Positions 45,189 through 53,781 of a stretch of 64,000 nucleotides of DNA are shown here, piece by piece. This DNA comes from Microbacterium rhizosphaerae. GTDB taxonomy: Bacteria; Actinomycetota; Actinomycetes; Actinomycetales; Microbacteriaceae. Each line of letters starts with the position of its first letter. Within the stretch, counting starts at the first letter, position 1. The stretch is taken from NCBI RefSeq assembly GCF_034120055.1, contig NZ_CP139368.1:310001-374000 (forward strand), in the 5' to 3' direction. A program made the translations under genes and the position numbers. Below the pieces are notes generated by a model that was not told the DNA's origin, made no database searches, and was given only the letters and a program-made list of their open reading frames with translations.

Positions 45189-45728
45189 TCAGGCGATCGG
45201 CGCGTCGCGGATCTCGGATGTGAGGCTCGTGCCGTTGACTTCGAGGTACGCGCGACGCTCCGTGACCGACAGCGTCAGCGCGTTGCGCCGCTCGACAGCC
45301 GCGGCCGCGGCGTCGATGAAGCCCGGCTCGAAGCTGTGCAGCACGACGGCCTCGGCGTTGTGGATCTTCTTGCCGGACCACTGCGCCGCCACCTTCACGG
45401 GGTCGCGGTGGGTGTAGACGGCGGCGCGGCCGGCGAGCTTGCTGCCGTAGTGGAGGCGCGCAGCATCCGGCGCCCCGACCTCGATCCAGGCCGTGACCGC
45501 GCCCGTGAGATCGCGGATCAGCACGGCGGGCTCGTCGGTCGCGGCCACACCCTCGCTGAACTCGATGCCCTCCTCGTACTCGAGCAGGTAGGCGAGCACG
45601 CGCGTCATCATGAAGGCGTCGGTCTCGGAGGGATGCCGCGCCACGCGCAGCGTCAGCGTCTCGTAGACGCCGCGATCCACGTCCGCCAGCTCGACGTCGA
45701 ACGTGAGCATCGTCGCACCGGCAGCCAT
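45189..45728 (-). CDS. YaeQ family protein
   Basis: This 179-residue protein matches YaeQ across its length (MLTFDVELADVDRGVYETLT, LRVARHPSETDAFMMTRVLA, YLLEYEEGIEFSEGVAATDE, WIEVGAPDAARLHYGSKLAG). YaeQ has a PD-(D/E)XK-like fold and is of uncertain function, linked in E. coli to transcription antitermination. The ATG at 45728 is chosen from the family start; a TAGGCT hexamer lies 8 nt before it. Confidence 0.88.
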   Translation of the reverse strand: MAAGATMLTFDVELADVDRGVYETLTLRVARHPSETDAFMMTRVLAYLLEYEEGIEFSEGVAATDEPAVLIRDLTGAVTAWIEVGAPDAARLHYGSKLAGRAAVYTHRDPVKVAAQWSGKKIHNAEAVVLHSFEPGFIDAAAAAVERRNALTLSVTERRAYLEVNGTSLTSEIRDAPIA

Positions 45729-45756
45729 GAGCACTGAGCCTACCCGGCGGCCACGG

Positions 45757-46725
45757 TCAGCCCAGCGTCTCGCCCAGCCACTCGAGGATGTCGGCCATCG
45801 CCTCCGGATCCAGCTCGGCGGAGTCGTCGTTGTACGGCGTGCCGCGGCCGGCGAGCACCTCCTCGCGCGTGTGCGGCTCGTGCTTGAGCACGTGGTTCGC
45901 GTCGACGGGGAAGGTGAATGCGACGTTCGCCATGCCGGTCGCGGCCTCCTGCAGCCGGGCGCCATCGGCGTGCACGTCGATCTGGACGTCCTTGCCCCCG
46001 ATCAGGACGAGCGTCGGGACCGTCACGCGCGGCAGCGAGTGCGTGGCATCCTCCGTCCACAGCTCGCGTGCGAACGGGAGGTTGGCGGGAGTCTCGAAGC
46101 CGGCGAACACCATCCGCACCTGCTCGGGCAGCCGCTCGTCCGGAGCGATCGGCTCACCCGCGGCGTATCGCCCCGCCGCCTGCTCGACGAGGGGGATGAG
46201 CTCGGGCGACCCGGCGAGCTGCTGCGACAGCTGCGCGACGACCACCGTGCCGATGGAGCGACCGGGCGCGCCCGTCAGGACGAGGGCGGAGAACGGATGC
46301 GCCTGCTCCGACGTCGCGTAGTGCAGCACGTGGAGGCATCCCTCGCTGTTGCCGAGACCCGCGAGGCGGGCAGCATCCACATCGGGATCGGCCGTCAGCC
46401 GCGCTGTCGCGGCAACCAGCTCGTCGAGGTGCGACTGCATGCTGATGCGCCCGATCATGGCGGGGAGGTTCTCGCGCACGTGCGGGCCGGACGCCCGCTT
46501 GTCGTAGCGCAAGGTCGCATAGCCGGTCTCGGCCAGCGCCTCCGCGATGAGTCGTGCGCTTCCGTTGGTGCCCGGAAGGAGCGGGGAGTTCCAGTCGCGG
46601 TCGGTCGGCCCGCTGCCGGCGACCAGCACGACGCCCGGGAACGGGCCTTCTCCGCGCGGCTTCACGATCGTGCCGAACATCGTGATGCCGTCCAGCACCC
46701 ATGACACCTCGGTCGCGATCGTCAT
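45757..46725 (-). CDS. Alpha/beta hydrolase
   Basis: This 322-residue protein has the hydrolase signatures VVLVAGSGPTDRDWNSPLLP, LRYDKRASGPH, the elbow LAGLGNSEGCLHVLHYA (Ser in GNSEG) and the late DANHVLKHEP with His, plus Asp in LVLIGGKDVQIDVHADG. It resembles the cytoplasmic alpha/beta hydrolase group with BAAT-like and YqiA-like esterases; substrate unknown. It overlaps the HutD-like gene by four bases (ATGA), so the two are co-translated. Confidence 0.85.
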   Translation of the reverse strand: MTIATEVSWVLDGITMFGTIVKPRGEGPFPGVVLVAGSGPTDRDWNSPLLPGTNGSARLIAEALAETGYATLRYDKRASGPHVRENLPAMIGRISMQSHLDELVAATARLTADPDVDAARLAGLGNSEGCLHVLHYATSEQAHPFSALVLTGAPGRSIGTVVVAQLSQQLAGSPELIPLVEQAAGRYAAGEPIAPDERLPEQVRMVFAGFETPANLPFARELWTEDATHSLPRVTVPTLVLIGGKDVQIDVHADGARLQEAATGMANVAFTFPVDANHVLKHEPHTREEVLAGRGTPYNDDSAELDPEAMADILEWLGETLG

Positions 46726-47252
46726 GACGGCGATCCTGCCCCTGCGCGGCCCGCGCGCGCGTCGCCGCGCACAACGAAGAGCGCGGACGGGATGTCGGCA
46801 TCCTCCGTCAGCAGATCGAAGCGGCGCCAGCCCTCCCCGTCCTCGAGCGCGATGGCGGCGATGACGTCGTCGCTCCGCTCGCGACTCAGGCGCGGCGACC
46901 ACTCCGATCTCTCGTCGACCATGAGGTTGACCGCGTGACAGCGACCCGTGAGAGCGACGAGCTGCGTGCGCGCATCGCCTTCGAACTGGAACGGGCGGCA
47001 CTCGGCGCATTCGCGCTGCTCGTCGTCGACGGAGAGCATGACCGCTCCGCCGACGGGCACGAAGGTGCGGCGCATCCCCGGCAGCGGTGAGAACGTGCCC
47101 GGCTGCTCGAGGTCGGCGACGCTCAGCCGCCACCGCGCGCCCGGACCGCCGACGCCCTCGCTCTCGTCGAAGGCGACGAGCTCGGTCGTCGCGCCTCCTC
47201 CGTTGGCCCACGGCGTCGGGGGCAGGTCTGCGAATCGCTTCAGGATCGGCAT
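46722..47252 (-). CDS. HutD/Ves-like cupin protein
   Basis: This 176-residue protein matches the HutD family of small two-cupin proteins (LKRFADLPPTPWANGGGATT, RWRLSVADLEQPGTFSPLPG, MRRTFVPVGGAVMLSVDD). HutD is often near histidine utilisation genes but its function is not proven; here there are no hut genes near. A leaderless TACGGT promoter stands 6 nt before the ATG. It is translationally coupled to the hydrolase downstream. Confidence 0.82.
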   Translation of the reverse strand: MPILKRFADLPPTPWANGGGATTELVAFDESEGVGGPGARWRLSVADLEQPGTFSPLPGMRRTFVPVGGAVMLSVDDEQRECAECRPFQFEGDARTQLVALTGRCHAVNLMVDERSEWSPRLSRERSDDVIAAIALEDGEGWRRFDLLTEDADIPSALFVVRGDARAGRAGAGSPS

Positions 47253-47258
47253 GCGCTC

Positions 47259-47264
47259 ACCGTA
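47259..47264 (-). promoter_or_regulatory. -10 hexamer TACGGT (minus strand)
   Basis: It ends 6 nt before the HutD-like start at 47252; leaderless promoter candidate. Confidence 0.4.
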
Positions 47265-47305
47265 CCCGCAGCGGGGCGGTACCGTCGCAGAGGAGAGGTG
47301 AGGCG

Positions 47306-49306
47306 ATGTCGCACGCGCGGGTCGTGGATGCCGGCGAGGGCAGCCGCATCCTGCGCGCACCCCTGCGGATCGGCGCGTTCGAGGTGCGGAACCGGATCAT
47401 GCAGGCTGCGCACTCCAAGCAGTACTCCGACCGCGTCGAGTCCGACCGCGAGACCGCGTACTTCGTGCGTCGCGCGCTGGGCGGGTGCGCGCTGTTCGTC
47501 GCGGGCAACCAGCTCGTGCACCCCACCGGATCGATCCGCAACTTCGAGGACGCGTTCCGTCCCGAGGCGGTCGACGCGGATCGACGGATGACGGATGCCG
47601 TGCACGCCGCCGGCGCGAAGATGCTCGTCCAGCTGAACCACCACGGAGCGCAGGCGCAGCCCGACGGCCCGTTCGGGCCGCGCTCGGTGTACGCGCCGTC
47701 GCGGTCGATCTCGCCGTCGACGGGGCGCGCGACGCGGGAGATGAGCACCGGCGACATCGCGGAGTTCGTGGAGGCCTGGGCCACGAGCGCCGAGCTCGCG
47801 CGGCTCGGCGGCTTCGACGGCGTCGAGATCCACATGGCGCACAGCTACCTGCTCCACCAGTTCCTGTCCCCGCTGTACAACGAGCGCTCCGACGCATATG
47901 GCGGCGACCTCGAGGGCCGCACCCGGTTCCCCCGCGAGGTGCTGCGCGCGGTGCGCGCCCGCGTCGGTGACGACTTCACGGTGGGCGTGCGGATCGTCGC
48001 GAACGAGTTCCATGACGGCGGCCTGGATGCGGGCGCCTGCCGGGACGTCATCGCGGCCTTGCGCGCCGAGGCGCGCATCGACTTCCTCGACCTCGCCGCG
48101 GGCGGGTACCACGACGTCCACTACGTCTTCCCGTCGTCGCCGATGCCGATCGCCTGGCTGCGCGACGAGACAGCCGCGGTGAATACCGCGAACCCCGACA
48201 TCCCGGTCTTCGGCGTGGGTGCCGCGCTCTCCGTGGAGGCGGCGGCGGAGGTCGTGGAAGCGGGCATCGCCGACATGGTGGCGCTCACCCGGGGCCAGCT
48301 CGCCGACCCCGACCTCGCGCACAAGCTCCTCTCGGGACGGACCGACGAGATCGAGCACTGCATCCGGCTGAATCAGGGATGCCTCGGCCGCGGCAGCCGC
48401 GGACTGCCGGTCACGTGCACCGTCAATCCGGTGGCCGGGCGCGAGAGCGTGCGGCCACCGCGCCCACGCGCCGAACGACCCGGGCACTGGGTCGTCGTCG
48501 GCGGGGGGCCCGCCGGCATGCGGGCCGCGGTCGAGCTCGCCCGGGACGGGCATCGCGTGCGGCTGGTGGAGCGCCGCGACCGACTCGGCGGTCAGCTGCT
48601 GTCCGCGATGCGGGTGCCCGGCCGCGAGAGCATCGGTCTGCTCCTCGACGATCTTCAGCGGGATCTGCACGTCCTCGGCGTCGAGGTGCTCCTCGGAGTC
48701 CCTGCGCACGCGGTGGCGGAGAAGATGGATGCCGCGGACGGCATTGTCGTGGCGACGGGAGCCGCGCCGGCTCGCTTCGCGGTGCTGGGCAGCACCTGGA
48801 CGGGCGGGATGCCGGCATCCGTCGTCGATCCGTTCACGGCCCTCGACCTGCCGGACCCCGTCGGCCGACGGGTGGCGCTCGTGGACTCCGACGGCACGGC
48901 CTTCGCCGCGGGCGTCGCGCTCGCGGTGGCCGAGCACGTGCAGCGGCTCGATGTCGTCACCGGGTTCGAGACGCCGTTCCCGCACGTCGGTCCCGGCTAC
49001 GACAGGCAGCTCCTGCTGCGGCGGCTGATCGCCTCGGGACGCGTCACGCGGCGGACCGGTCGGAGCGTCGAGGGGCTTCCGGATGGCCGGCTGCGCGTCC
49101 GGGACCGGTTGTCGGGCGAGATCGAGGAGCTCGACGACCTGGATGCGGTGGTCGCCGTGGAGCCGCGGAGGTCTGTGCTGCCCGAGCGCATTCCCGCCGG
49201 CGCATACATCATCGGAGACGCGCACTCGCCCCGCGACATCGACGCGGCGATCCATGAGGCGGTGGAGACGGCGTACGCCGTCGCCGGCGTCGGAGGGCCC
49301 GAATAG
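47306..49306 (+). CDS. OYE/2,4-dienoyl-CoA reductase-like flavoenzyme (FMN + FAD), atypical cluster
   Basis: This 666-residue protein joins an OYE-type TIM barrel (1-380: LRIGAFEVRNRIMQAAHSKQ, GFDGVEIHMAHSYLLHQFLS, PLYNERSDAYGGDLEGRTRF) to an FAD/NAD(P)-binding half (WVVVGGGPAGMRAAVELARD). It is the FadH/trimethylamine dehydrogenase layout, using NADPH, FAD, an iron-sulfur cluster and FMN. In the cluster motif, CIRLNQGCLGRG and later VTCTVNP, the second of the four usual Cys is Leu, so only three ligands remain. RBS AGGAGAGGTGAGG precedes the ATG. Substrate unknown. Confidence 0.85.
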   Translation: MSHARVVDAGEGSRILRAPLRIGAFEVRNRIMQAAHSKQYSDRVESDRETAYFVRRALGGCALFVAGNQLVHPTGSIRNFEDAFRPEAVDADRRMTDAVHAAGAKMLVQLNHHGAQAQPDGPFGPRSVYAPSRSISPSTGRATREMSTGDIAEFVEAWATSAELARLGGFDGVEIHMAHSYLLHQFLSPLYNERSDAYGGDLEGRTRFPREVLRAVRARVGDDFTVGVRIVANEFHDGGLDAGACRDVIAALRAEARIDFLDLAAGGYHDVHYVFPSSPMPIAWLRDETAAVNTANPDIPVFGVGAALSVEAAAEVVEAGIADMVALTRGQLADPDLAHKLLSGRTDEIEHCIRLNQGCLGRGSRGLPVTCTVNPVAGRESVRPPRPRAERPGHWVVVGGGPAGMRAAVELARDGHRVRLVERRDRLGGQLLSAMRVPGRESIGLLLDDLQRDLHVLGVEVLLGVPAHAVAEKMDAADGIVVATGAAPARFAVLGSTWTGGMPASVVDPFTALDLPDPVGRRVALVDSDGTAFAAGVALAVAEHVQRLDVVTGFETPFPHVGPGYDRQLLLRRLIASGRVTRRTGRSVEGLPDGRLRVRDRLSGEIEELDDLDAVVAVEPRRSVLPERIPAGAYIIGDAHSPRDIDAAIHEAVETAYAVAGVGGPE

Positions 49307-49309
49307 GCT
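49304..49309 (+). promoter_or_regulatory. -10 hexamer TAGGCT
   Basis: It overlaps the stop of the flavoenzyme gene and ends 6 nt before the ATG at 49316; leaderless promoter candidate. Confidence 0.45.
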
Positions 49310-49315
49310 CGACGC

Positions 49316-50563
49316 ATGTCCGTCACCACCCGCCGCATGCAGGACCTCACCGTCGAGGATCACACCATCACCGTCCCGCTCGTCTGGGGCGATGCATCCG
49401 ATTCGCGCACCATCGACGTCCACGCGGCCGTCGTCACGCGAGAGGGCGGCGAGAGCCTGCCGTTCCTCGTCTTCCTGCAGGGCGGCCCCGGCAACGAGTC
49501 GCCGACGCCGTTCCACTCGCCGTCCGCACCGTCGTGGCTGGATGACGCACTCGCGCACCACCGCGTCGTGCTGATCGACCAGCGCGGCACGGGCCGGTCG
49601 ACGCCGCTCGGCGATGCCGACCTGTCCCTGGGAACCGACGCCGTCGTGGAGCGCATCACCCACCTGCGGGCCGATTCGATCGTGCGGGACTGCGAGGCGA
49701 TGCGCGAGCACCTCGGAGCCGCGACCTGGAGCGTTCTGGGGCAGTCCTTCGGCGGCTTCACGACGCTGTCGTATCTGTCGACGGATGCCGCGTCCCTCGA
49801 GCACGCGTACATCACCGGCGGCCTCAGCGCGATCGGCCGCCACCCCGATGAGATCTACGCGCTCACCTACGACAAGATGCGCACCGAGTCCGAGCGGTAC
49901 TACCGGCGGTTCCCGGAGCACCGGGATGCGATGCGCCGTCTCGCCGATCTCGCTTACTCCGGCGGCATCGTGCTGCCGAACGGCGAGGTCGTGTCGGTGT
50001 CGCGGCTGCGTTCGCTCGGCATGCTCCTCGGCGGCAACGACGGGTGGCAGACCCTGTGGTCGCTTCTCGAGCACGATCCTCGGACGAACGCGTTCCGGTA
50101 CGACCTGGCGGCGGCCCTCCCGTACGGTGCGCGGAACCCGCTGTACTACGTGTTCCACGAGTCGAGCTACGCCGACGGCTTCGCCACCCGCTGGTCGGCG
50201 GAGCGCGTCGAGCCGGACGACTTCCGCGACGACCCGACGCTGCTGACCGGCGAGCACGTCCGCCGCGAGTGGGCCGACACCGTGCCCGGCCTGCAGCCGT
50301 GGCGCGAAGTGACCCTGGCCGTCGCCGACGTCGAGTGGCCGCAGCTCTACGACGCCGAGAGGATCGCCGGGTCCGGGGTGCGCGGGGCGGCCGCCGTCTA
50401 CGTGCACGACGTCTTCGTGCCGTGGGAGTTCTCGATGGAGACCGCGACGCTGGTGCCCGGCATCCATCCGTGGATCACGAGCGAGCACGAGCACAACGGG
50501 CTGCGTGCCGGCGCCGTGCTGCCGCGGCTCGTCGACCTGGCCCACGGCCTCCGGGTGCGCTGA
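49316..50563 (+). CDS. Alpha/beta-fold hydrolase, prolyl aminopeptidase-like (S33)
   Basis: This 415-residue protein has the proline iminopeptidase-type motifs FLVFLQGGPGNESPTPF, VVLIDQRGTGRSTPLG and the elbow WSVLGQSFGGFTTLSYL (Ser in GQSFGG), with AAVYVHDVFVPWEFSMET and HNGLRAGAVLPRLVDLAHG holding the likely Asp and His. S33 enzymes remove N-terminal proline residues. It is four bases before the methyltransferase gene. Confidence 0.87.
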   Translation: MSVTTRRMQDLTVEDHTITVPLVWGDASDSRTIDVHAAVVTREGGESLPFLVFLQGGPGNESPTPFHSPSAPSWLDDALAHHRVVLIDQRGTGRSTPLGDADLSLGTDAVVERITHLRADSIVRDCEAMREHLGAATWSVLGQSFGGFTTLSYLSTDAASLEHAYITGGLSAIGRHPDEIYALTYDKMRTESERYYRRFPEHRDAMRRLADLAYSGGIVLPNGEVVSVSRLRSLGMLLGGNDGWQTLWSLLEHDPRTNAFRYDLAAALPYGARNPLYYVFHESSYADGFATRWSAERVEPDDFRDDPTLLTGEHVRREWADTVPGLQPWREVTLAVADVEWPQLYDAERIAGSGVRGAAAVYVHDVFVPWEFSMETATLVPGIHPWITSEHEHNGLRAGAVLPRLVDLAHGLRVR

Positions 50564-50567
50564 GGCC

Positions 50568-51194
50568 GTGGAGACGCGGGAGGCGTACGACCTCGCTGCC
50601 GCGAACTACGCCGAGGAGATCCCCGACACGACGTTCGAGTCCGAGATCGATCTCGCGATGATCGGGCTCTTCGTCGAGCTGCTCGGCGAGCGGGTGCAGG
50701 TGCTCGACGCGGGCTGCGGGACCGGCCGGATGACGACCCATCTCCGGGCGCTGCATCCCCCACTCGAGCTCACCGGCGTCGACCTCTCGCCCGGGATGCT
50801 CGCCCAGGCCCGGGTCGCCGTGCCGGACGTCGAGTTCGTCGAGGGCGATCTGAGGGCGATGCCCTTCGCGGACGCATCCTTCGACGGCGTGCTCGCGTGG
50901 TACTCGATCATCCACACCCGGGACGACGGCCTCCCGGCCGTGTTCGCCGAGCTGCGCCGCGCGCTGCGGCCGGCGGGCCCGCTGCTGGTGGGGTTCCAGG
51001 CGGGCTCCGGCGAGCGTCTCATCCAGCACGCCTACGGCCACGACCTCGACCTCCTCGCCTACCGGCACGACGTCGACGCGGTCGCCGACGCCCTCACACA
51101 GACCGGGTTCGAGGTGCACACCCGGCTCGACCGCAGCCCCCGCGGCGAGTTCGAGCGCAGCCACCAGGGCTTCGTCCTGGCTGTCGCGTCGTAG
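50568..51194 (+). CDS. Class I SAM-dependent methyltransferase
   Basis: This 208-residue protein has methyltransferase motif I VLDAGCGTGRMTTHLRAL, motif II VDLSPGMLAQARVAVPDVEF, motif III FDGVLAWYSIIHTRDDGLPA and a typical FELRRALRPAGPLLVGFQ-like beta strand. It probably acts on a small molecule. GTG at 50568 is used because the family N-terminus (ETREAYDLAAANYAEEI) starts there. It is co-transcribed with the hydrolase just upstream. Confidence 0.85.
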   Translation: METREAYDLAAANYAEEIPDTTFESEIDLAMIGLFVELLGERVQVLDAGCGTGRMTTHLRALHPPLELTGVDLSPGMLAQARVAVPDVEFVEGDLRAMPFADASFDGVLAWYSIIHTRDDGLPAVFAELRRALRPAGPLLVGFQAGSGERLIQHAYGHDLDLLAYRHDVDAVADALTQTGFEVHTRLDRSPRGEFERSHQGFVLAVAS

Positions 51195-51202
51195 CGGCCC
51201 GG

Positions 51203-51571
51203 TCAGACGAGGAGGACGAGCAATCCGAGCACGGCGCTCGCGATCGACGCGACGAGCATCACCAGCGCCGGGGCGAAGTTCTCCTTGCGGCGGACATGCA
51301 CCGAGATCGCTCCGATCATGAGGATCGCAAGGCACACGGCCGCGGTCGGTGCGAGCAGCGGAAGGATGCCGGTCGCCAGTGGCACGATCAACCCCACGGC
51401 ACCGAGCAGCTCGGCGGCGCCGAGCAGGCGGATGACGGGCGCCGAGAAGTCGTCGGTCCACGCGAGACCCATCGCACGCAGCCGGGGCTTCGGTACGAAC
51501 GCCTTGAGCGAGCCCGTGCCGAGGAAGCCGATCGCCGCGAAGACGTTGACGATCCAGAGCGCGAGAATCAC
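51203..51571 (-). CDS. DoxX family membrane protein
   Basis: This 122-residue protein has four spans and DoxX-like segments (LWIVNVFAAIGFLGTGSLKA, VIRLLGAAELLGAVGLIVPL, AVCLAILMIGAISVHVRRKE). DoxX proteins are membrane subunits or redox-stress helpers of uncertain role. GTG at 51571 overlaps the stop of the dienelactone hydrolase gene in GTGA, marking an operon. Confidence 0.83.
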   Translation of the reverse strand: MILALWIVNVFAAIGFLGTGSLKAFVPKPRLRAMGLAWTDDFSAPVIRLLGAAELLGAVGLIVPLATGILPLLAPTAAVCLAILMIGAISVHVRRKENFAPALVMLVASIASAVLGLLVLLV

Positions 51572-52368
51572 GACGTCAGCCTGTCGCGCAGGAACTCGAC
51601 GACGCGGTCGCGGGCCGCGGCGGCCGAGTTCGGCGGGTCGGTGCGCACCTCGGTCGTGAGCACCGAGTGGGCGTGCGCCGAATAGCCGTCGGGGTTGCCC
51701 GGCGACGAGTCGAGCTCGATGACCTCGAACGCGTCGCCCAGACTGCGCCGCAGCGTCTCGAAGCGGGCGGCAGGGGCTGCCGCATCCTGGCTGAATCGCA
51801 GCCCGAGTACGCAGAGGCCGTCCGTACGTGTGCGCTCCACCACCGTCTGCAGCTCCGCGGGCGACATGCCCGGATCCGTCCGGCGGCTCGCGCCCACGGA
51901 AAAGGGCACCGACGGCTCGGCCATCACCGGCGCGTTCACGGTCGGCTCGACAGCCGTCGCGAGGGCGAAGCCGCCGGTGAAGCACATCCCGAGCACCCCG
52001 ACGCCCGTGCCCGGTGTGCGCCCCGCGAGGTCCGCGGCGAGCGCACGCAGGTAGTCGGTCACAGGGCGGTGCGCGTTGCGGGCGAACGCGCGCATCTCGG
52101 CGGAGACGCATATGCGCGCGACCGTGCCGAGGACGTAGCCCACCGAGTCGCCGCGTCCCGGCGTGCCGAACAGCGACGGGATCACCACCGTGAACCCCGA
52201 CCCGACGAGGTGGTCGGCCAGCCCGAGGACTTCGGGTGTGATGCCGGGGATCTCCGGGATCACGACGACCCCGGGCCCGTCGCCCTTCTCGTAGCAGTCG
52301 TGATTCAGCCCGTGCGCGGCGAACGGATACCGCCGCCAGCCGTCGAGCGTCGATGTCGGCGCGCCCAT
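51568..52368 (-). CDS. Dienelactone hydrolase family protein
   Basis: This 266-residue enzyme has DLH features: GPGVVVIPEIPGITPEVLGL, the Cys nucleophile in VGVLGMCFTGGFALATAVE and a His in GYSAHAHSVLTTEV. DLH enzymes hydrolyse lactones such as dienelactone; related members act on other esters. The ATG at 52368 lies within the FAD-oxidase stop codon, so the two genes are coupled, and it continues into the DoxX gene. Confidence 0.85.
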   Translation of the reverse strand: MGAPTSTLDGWRRYPFAAHGLNHDCYEKGDGPGVVVIPEIPGITPEVLGLADHLVGSGFTVVIPSLFGTPGRGDSVGYVLGTVARICVSAEMRAFARNAHRPVTDYLRALAADLAGRTPGTGVGVLGMCFTGGFALATAVEPTVNAPVMAEPSVPFSVGASRRTDPGMSPAELQTVVERTRTDGLCVLGLRFSQDAAAPAARFETLRRSLGDAFEVIELDSSPGNPDGYSAHAHSVLTTEVRTDPPNSAAAARDRVVEFLRDRLTS

Positions 52369-53738
52369 CAGCGGGCCTCGAAGATCGCGCCGGGATTGAG
52401 GATGCCGTCCGGATCGAGCGCGAGCTTGATCCGCTCGGCGATCTCGAGGGCGTCGTCGCCGATCTGCTCGCGCAGCCACGGCCGCTTCATGCGTCCGACG
52501 CCGTGCTCGCCCGAGATCGTGCCGCCGAGCGAGATCGCAAGCGACATGATCTCGCCGTAGGCGAGCTCGGCGCGCTCGGCGGCCACCGCGTCCGTCGGGT
52601 CGAAGACGACGAGGGGATGCGTGTTCCCGTCGCCCGCGTGGGCCAGCATCGCGATGGTGACCTCGCGGTCGCGGGAGATGGCATCCACTCCCGCGATGAG
52701 GTCGCCGAGCCGAGGCAGCGGCACACCCACGTCGGATAGCAGCAGTCGTCCACGGCGCTCGACGGCCGGAATGGCGGCGCGACGGGCGGCGGCCAGGGCC
52801 TCTCCTTCCGCGCGCCCGGTTTCGGCCACCTCGCAGGCGCCGTGCCGGCGGAAGGCGTCGATCATGAACGCCACATCGCGACCGTCGGGATCGAGATCGT
52901 CAGAGCCGCCCAGCACGAGGGCGGCGGCATCCCGGTCCAGGCCCCTGCCGAGCAGATCCTCGACGGCGTCGATGCACGTGCGGTCCATGTACTCGAGCAG
53001 CGACGGGCGGATCGTCGTCGAGATCTCCGCGATCGCCGCTGCCGCGGCCTCGATGCTCGCGAACCACGCCGCGACGATCCGCGGCGCCGGCGCGGCGGGC
53101 AGAAGCCGCAGGGTGATCTCGGTGATGACGCCGAGGGTGCCCTCGCTGCCGACGAAGAGCTTCGTGAGCGACAGGCCGGCGACGTCCTTGATGAGCGGCC
53201 CGCCCAGGCGCAGCGCGCGGCCGTCGGCGAGGACGACCTCGAGACCCAGCACGTAGTCGACGGTGACCCCGTACTTCACGCAGCACAGGCCGCCGGCGTT
53301 GGTCGCGATGTTGCCGCCGATCGAGCAGATCTCGTACGAGGCCGGGTCGGGCGGGTACCACAGGCCCTCCGCGGCCGCTGCGGCCTTCAGCTCGGCGTTC
53401 AGCAGACCCGGCTGCACGGTGGCGGTGCGCGTCGTCCGGTCGATGCGCAGGTCGCGCATGCGCTCCGTCGACAGCACGATGCCGCCGTCGACGGCGGATG
53501 CTCCGCCCGAGAGGCCGGTGCCCGCTCCGCGCGGAACGATCGGGATGCCGTGGGCGGCCGCCCATCGCACCACCGCCTGCACCTCGGCCGTCGTGCGCGG
53601 CAGCGCGACCGCGAGCGGAACGCCTGCCGTCGGGTCCAGCGCGCGATCCCGCCGGTACGCCTCGACGGCGTCCGCGCCGACGAGGAGTGCGTCGCCGGGC
53701 AGCTGGGCCGAGAGTTCGGCCAGGGCATCGGAGCTCAT
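52368..53738 (-). CDS. FAD-linked oxidase (glycolate oxidase GlcD/D-lactate dehydrogenase-like)
   Basis: This 456-residue flavoenzyme has the PCMH-type FAD-binding domain (VVRWAAAHGIPIVPRGAGTG, LSGGASAVDGGIVLSTERM, PDPASYEICSIGGNIATNAG, LTKLFVGSEGTLGVITEIT) and the C-terminal substrate/FAD domain ending SGEHGVGRMKRPWLREQIG. It oxidises 2-hydroxyacids such as glycolate or D-lactate by family. The ATG at 53738 has a TACGAT hexamer 6 nt upstream. It begins a three-gene run with the dienelactone hydrolase and DoxX genes. The repeat array lies just upstream. Confidence 0.9.
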   Translation of the reverse strand: MSSDALAELSAQLPGDALLVGADAVEAYRRDRALDPTAGVPLAVALPRTTAEVQAVVRWAAAHGIPIVPRGAGTGLSGGASAVDGGIVLSTERMRDLRIDRTTRTATVQPGLLNAELKAAAAAEGLWYPPDPASYEICSIGGNIATNAGGLCCVKYGVTVDYVLGLEVVLADGRALRLGGPLIKDVAGLSLTKLFVGSEGTLGVITEITLRLLPAAPAPRIVAAWFASIEAAAAAIAEISTTIRPSLLEYMDRTCIDAVEDLLGRGLDRDAAALVLGGSDDLDPDGRDVAFMIDAFRRHGACEVAETGRAEGEALAAARRAAIPAVERRGRLLLSDVGVPLPRLGDLIAGVDAISRDREVTIAMLAHAGDGNTHPLVVFDPTDAVAAERAELAYGEIMSLAISLGGTISGEHGVGRMKRPWLREQIGDDALEIAERIKLALDPDGILNPGAIFEAR

Positions 53739-53744
53739 GACCCG

Positions 53745-53750
53745 ATCGTA
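53745..53750 (-). promoter_or_regulatory. -10 hexamer TACGAT (minus strand)
   Basis: It ends 6 nt before the FAD-oxidase start at 53738; leaderless promoter candidate. The palindrome array begins about 30 bp further upstream. Confidence 0.45.
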
Positions 53751-53781
53751 GGGCGCGGCATCCATCGACCGTCTCTCGACG

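Noticed and set aside
47240..50545. 1101-codon open frame on the minus strand opposite the flavoenzyme and hydrolase genes
   Set aside because: Antisense to two well-supported enzymes; the translation lacks any known domain.
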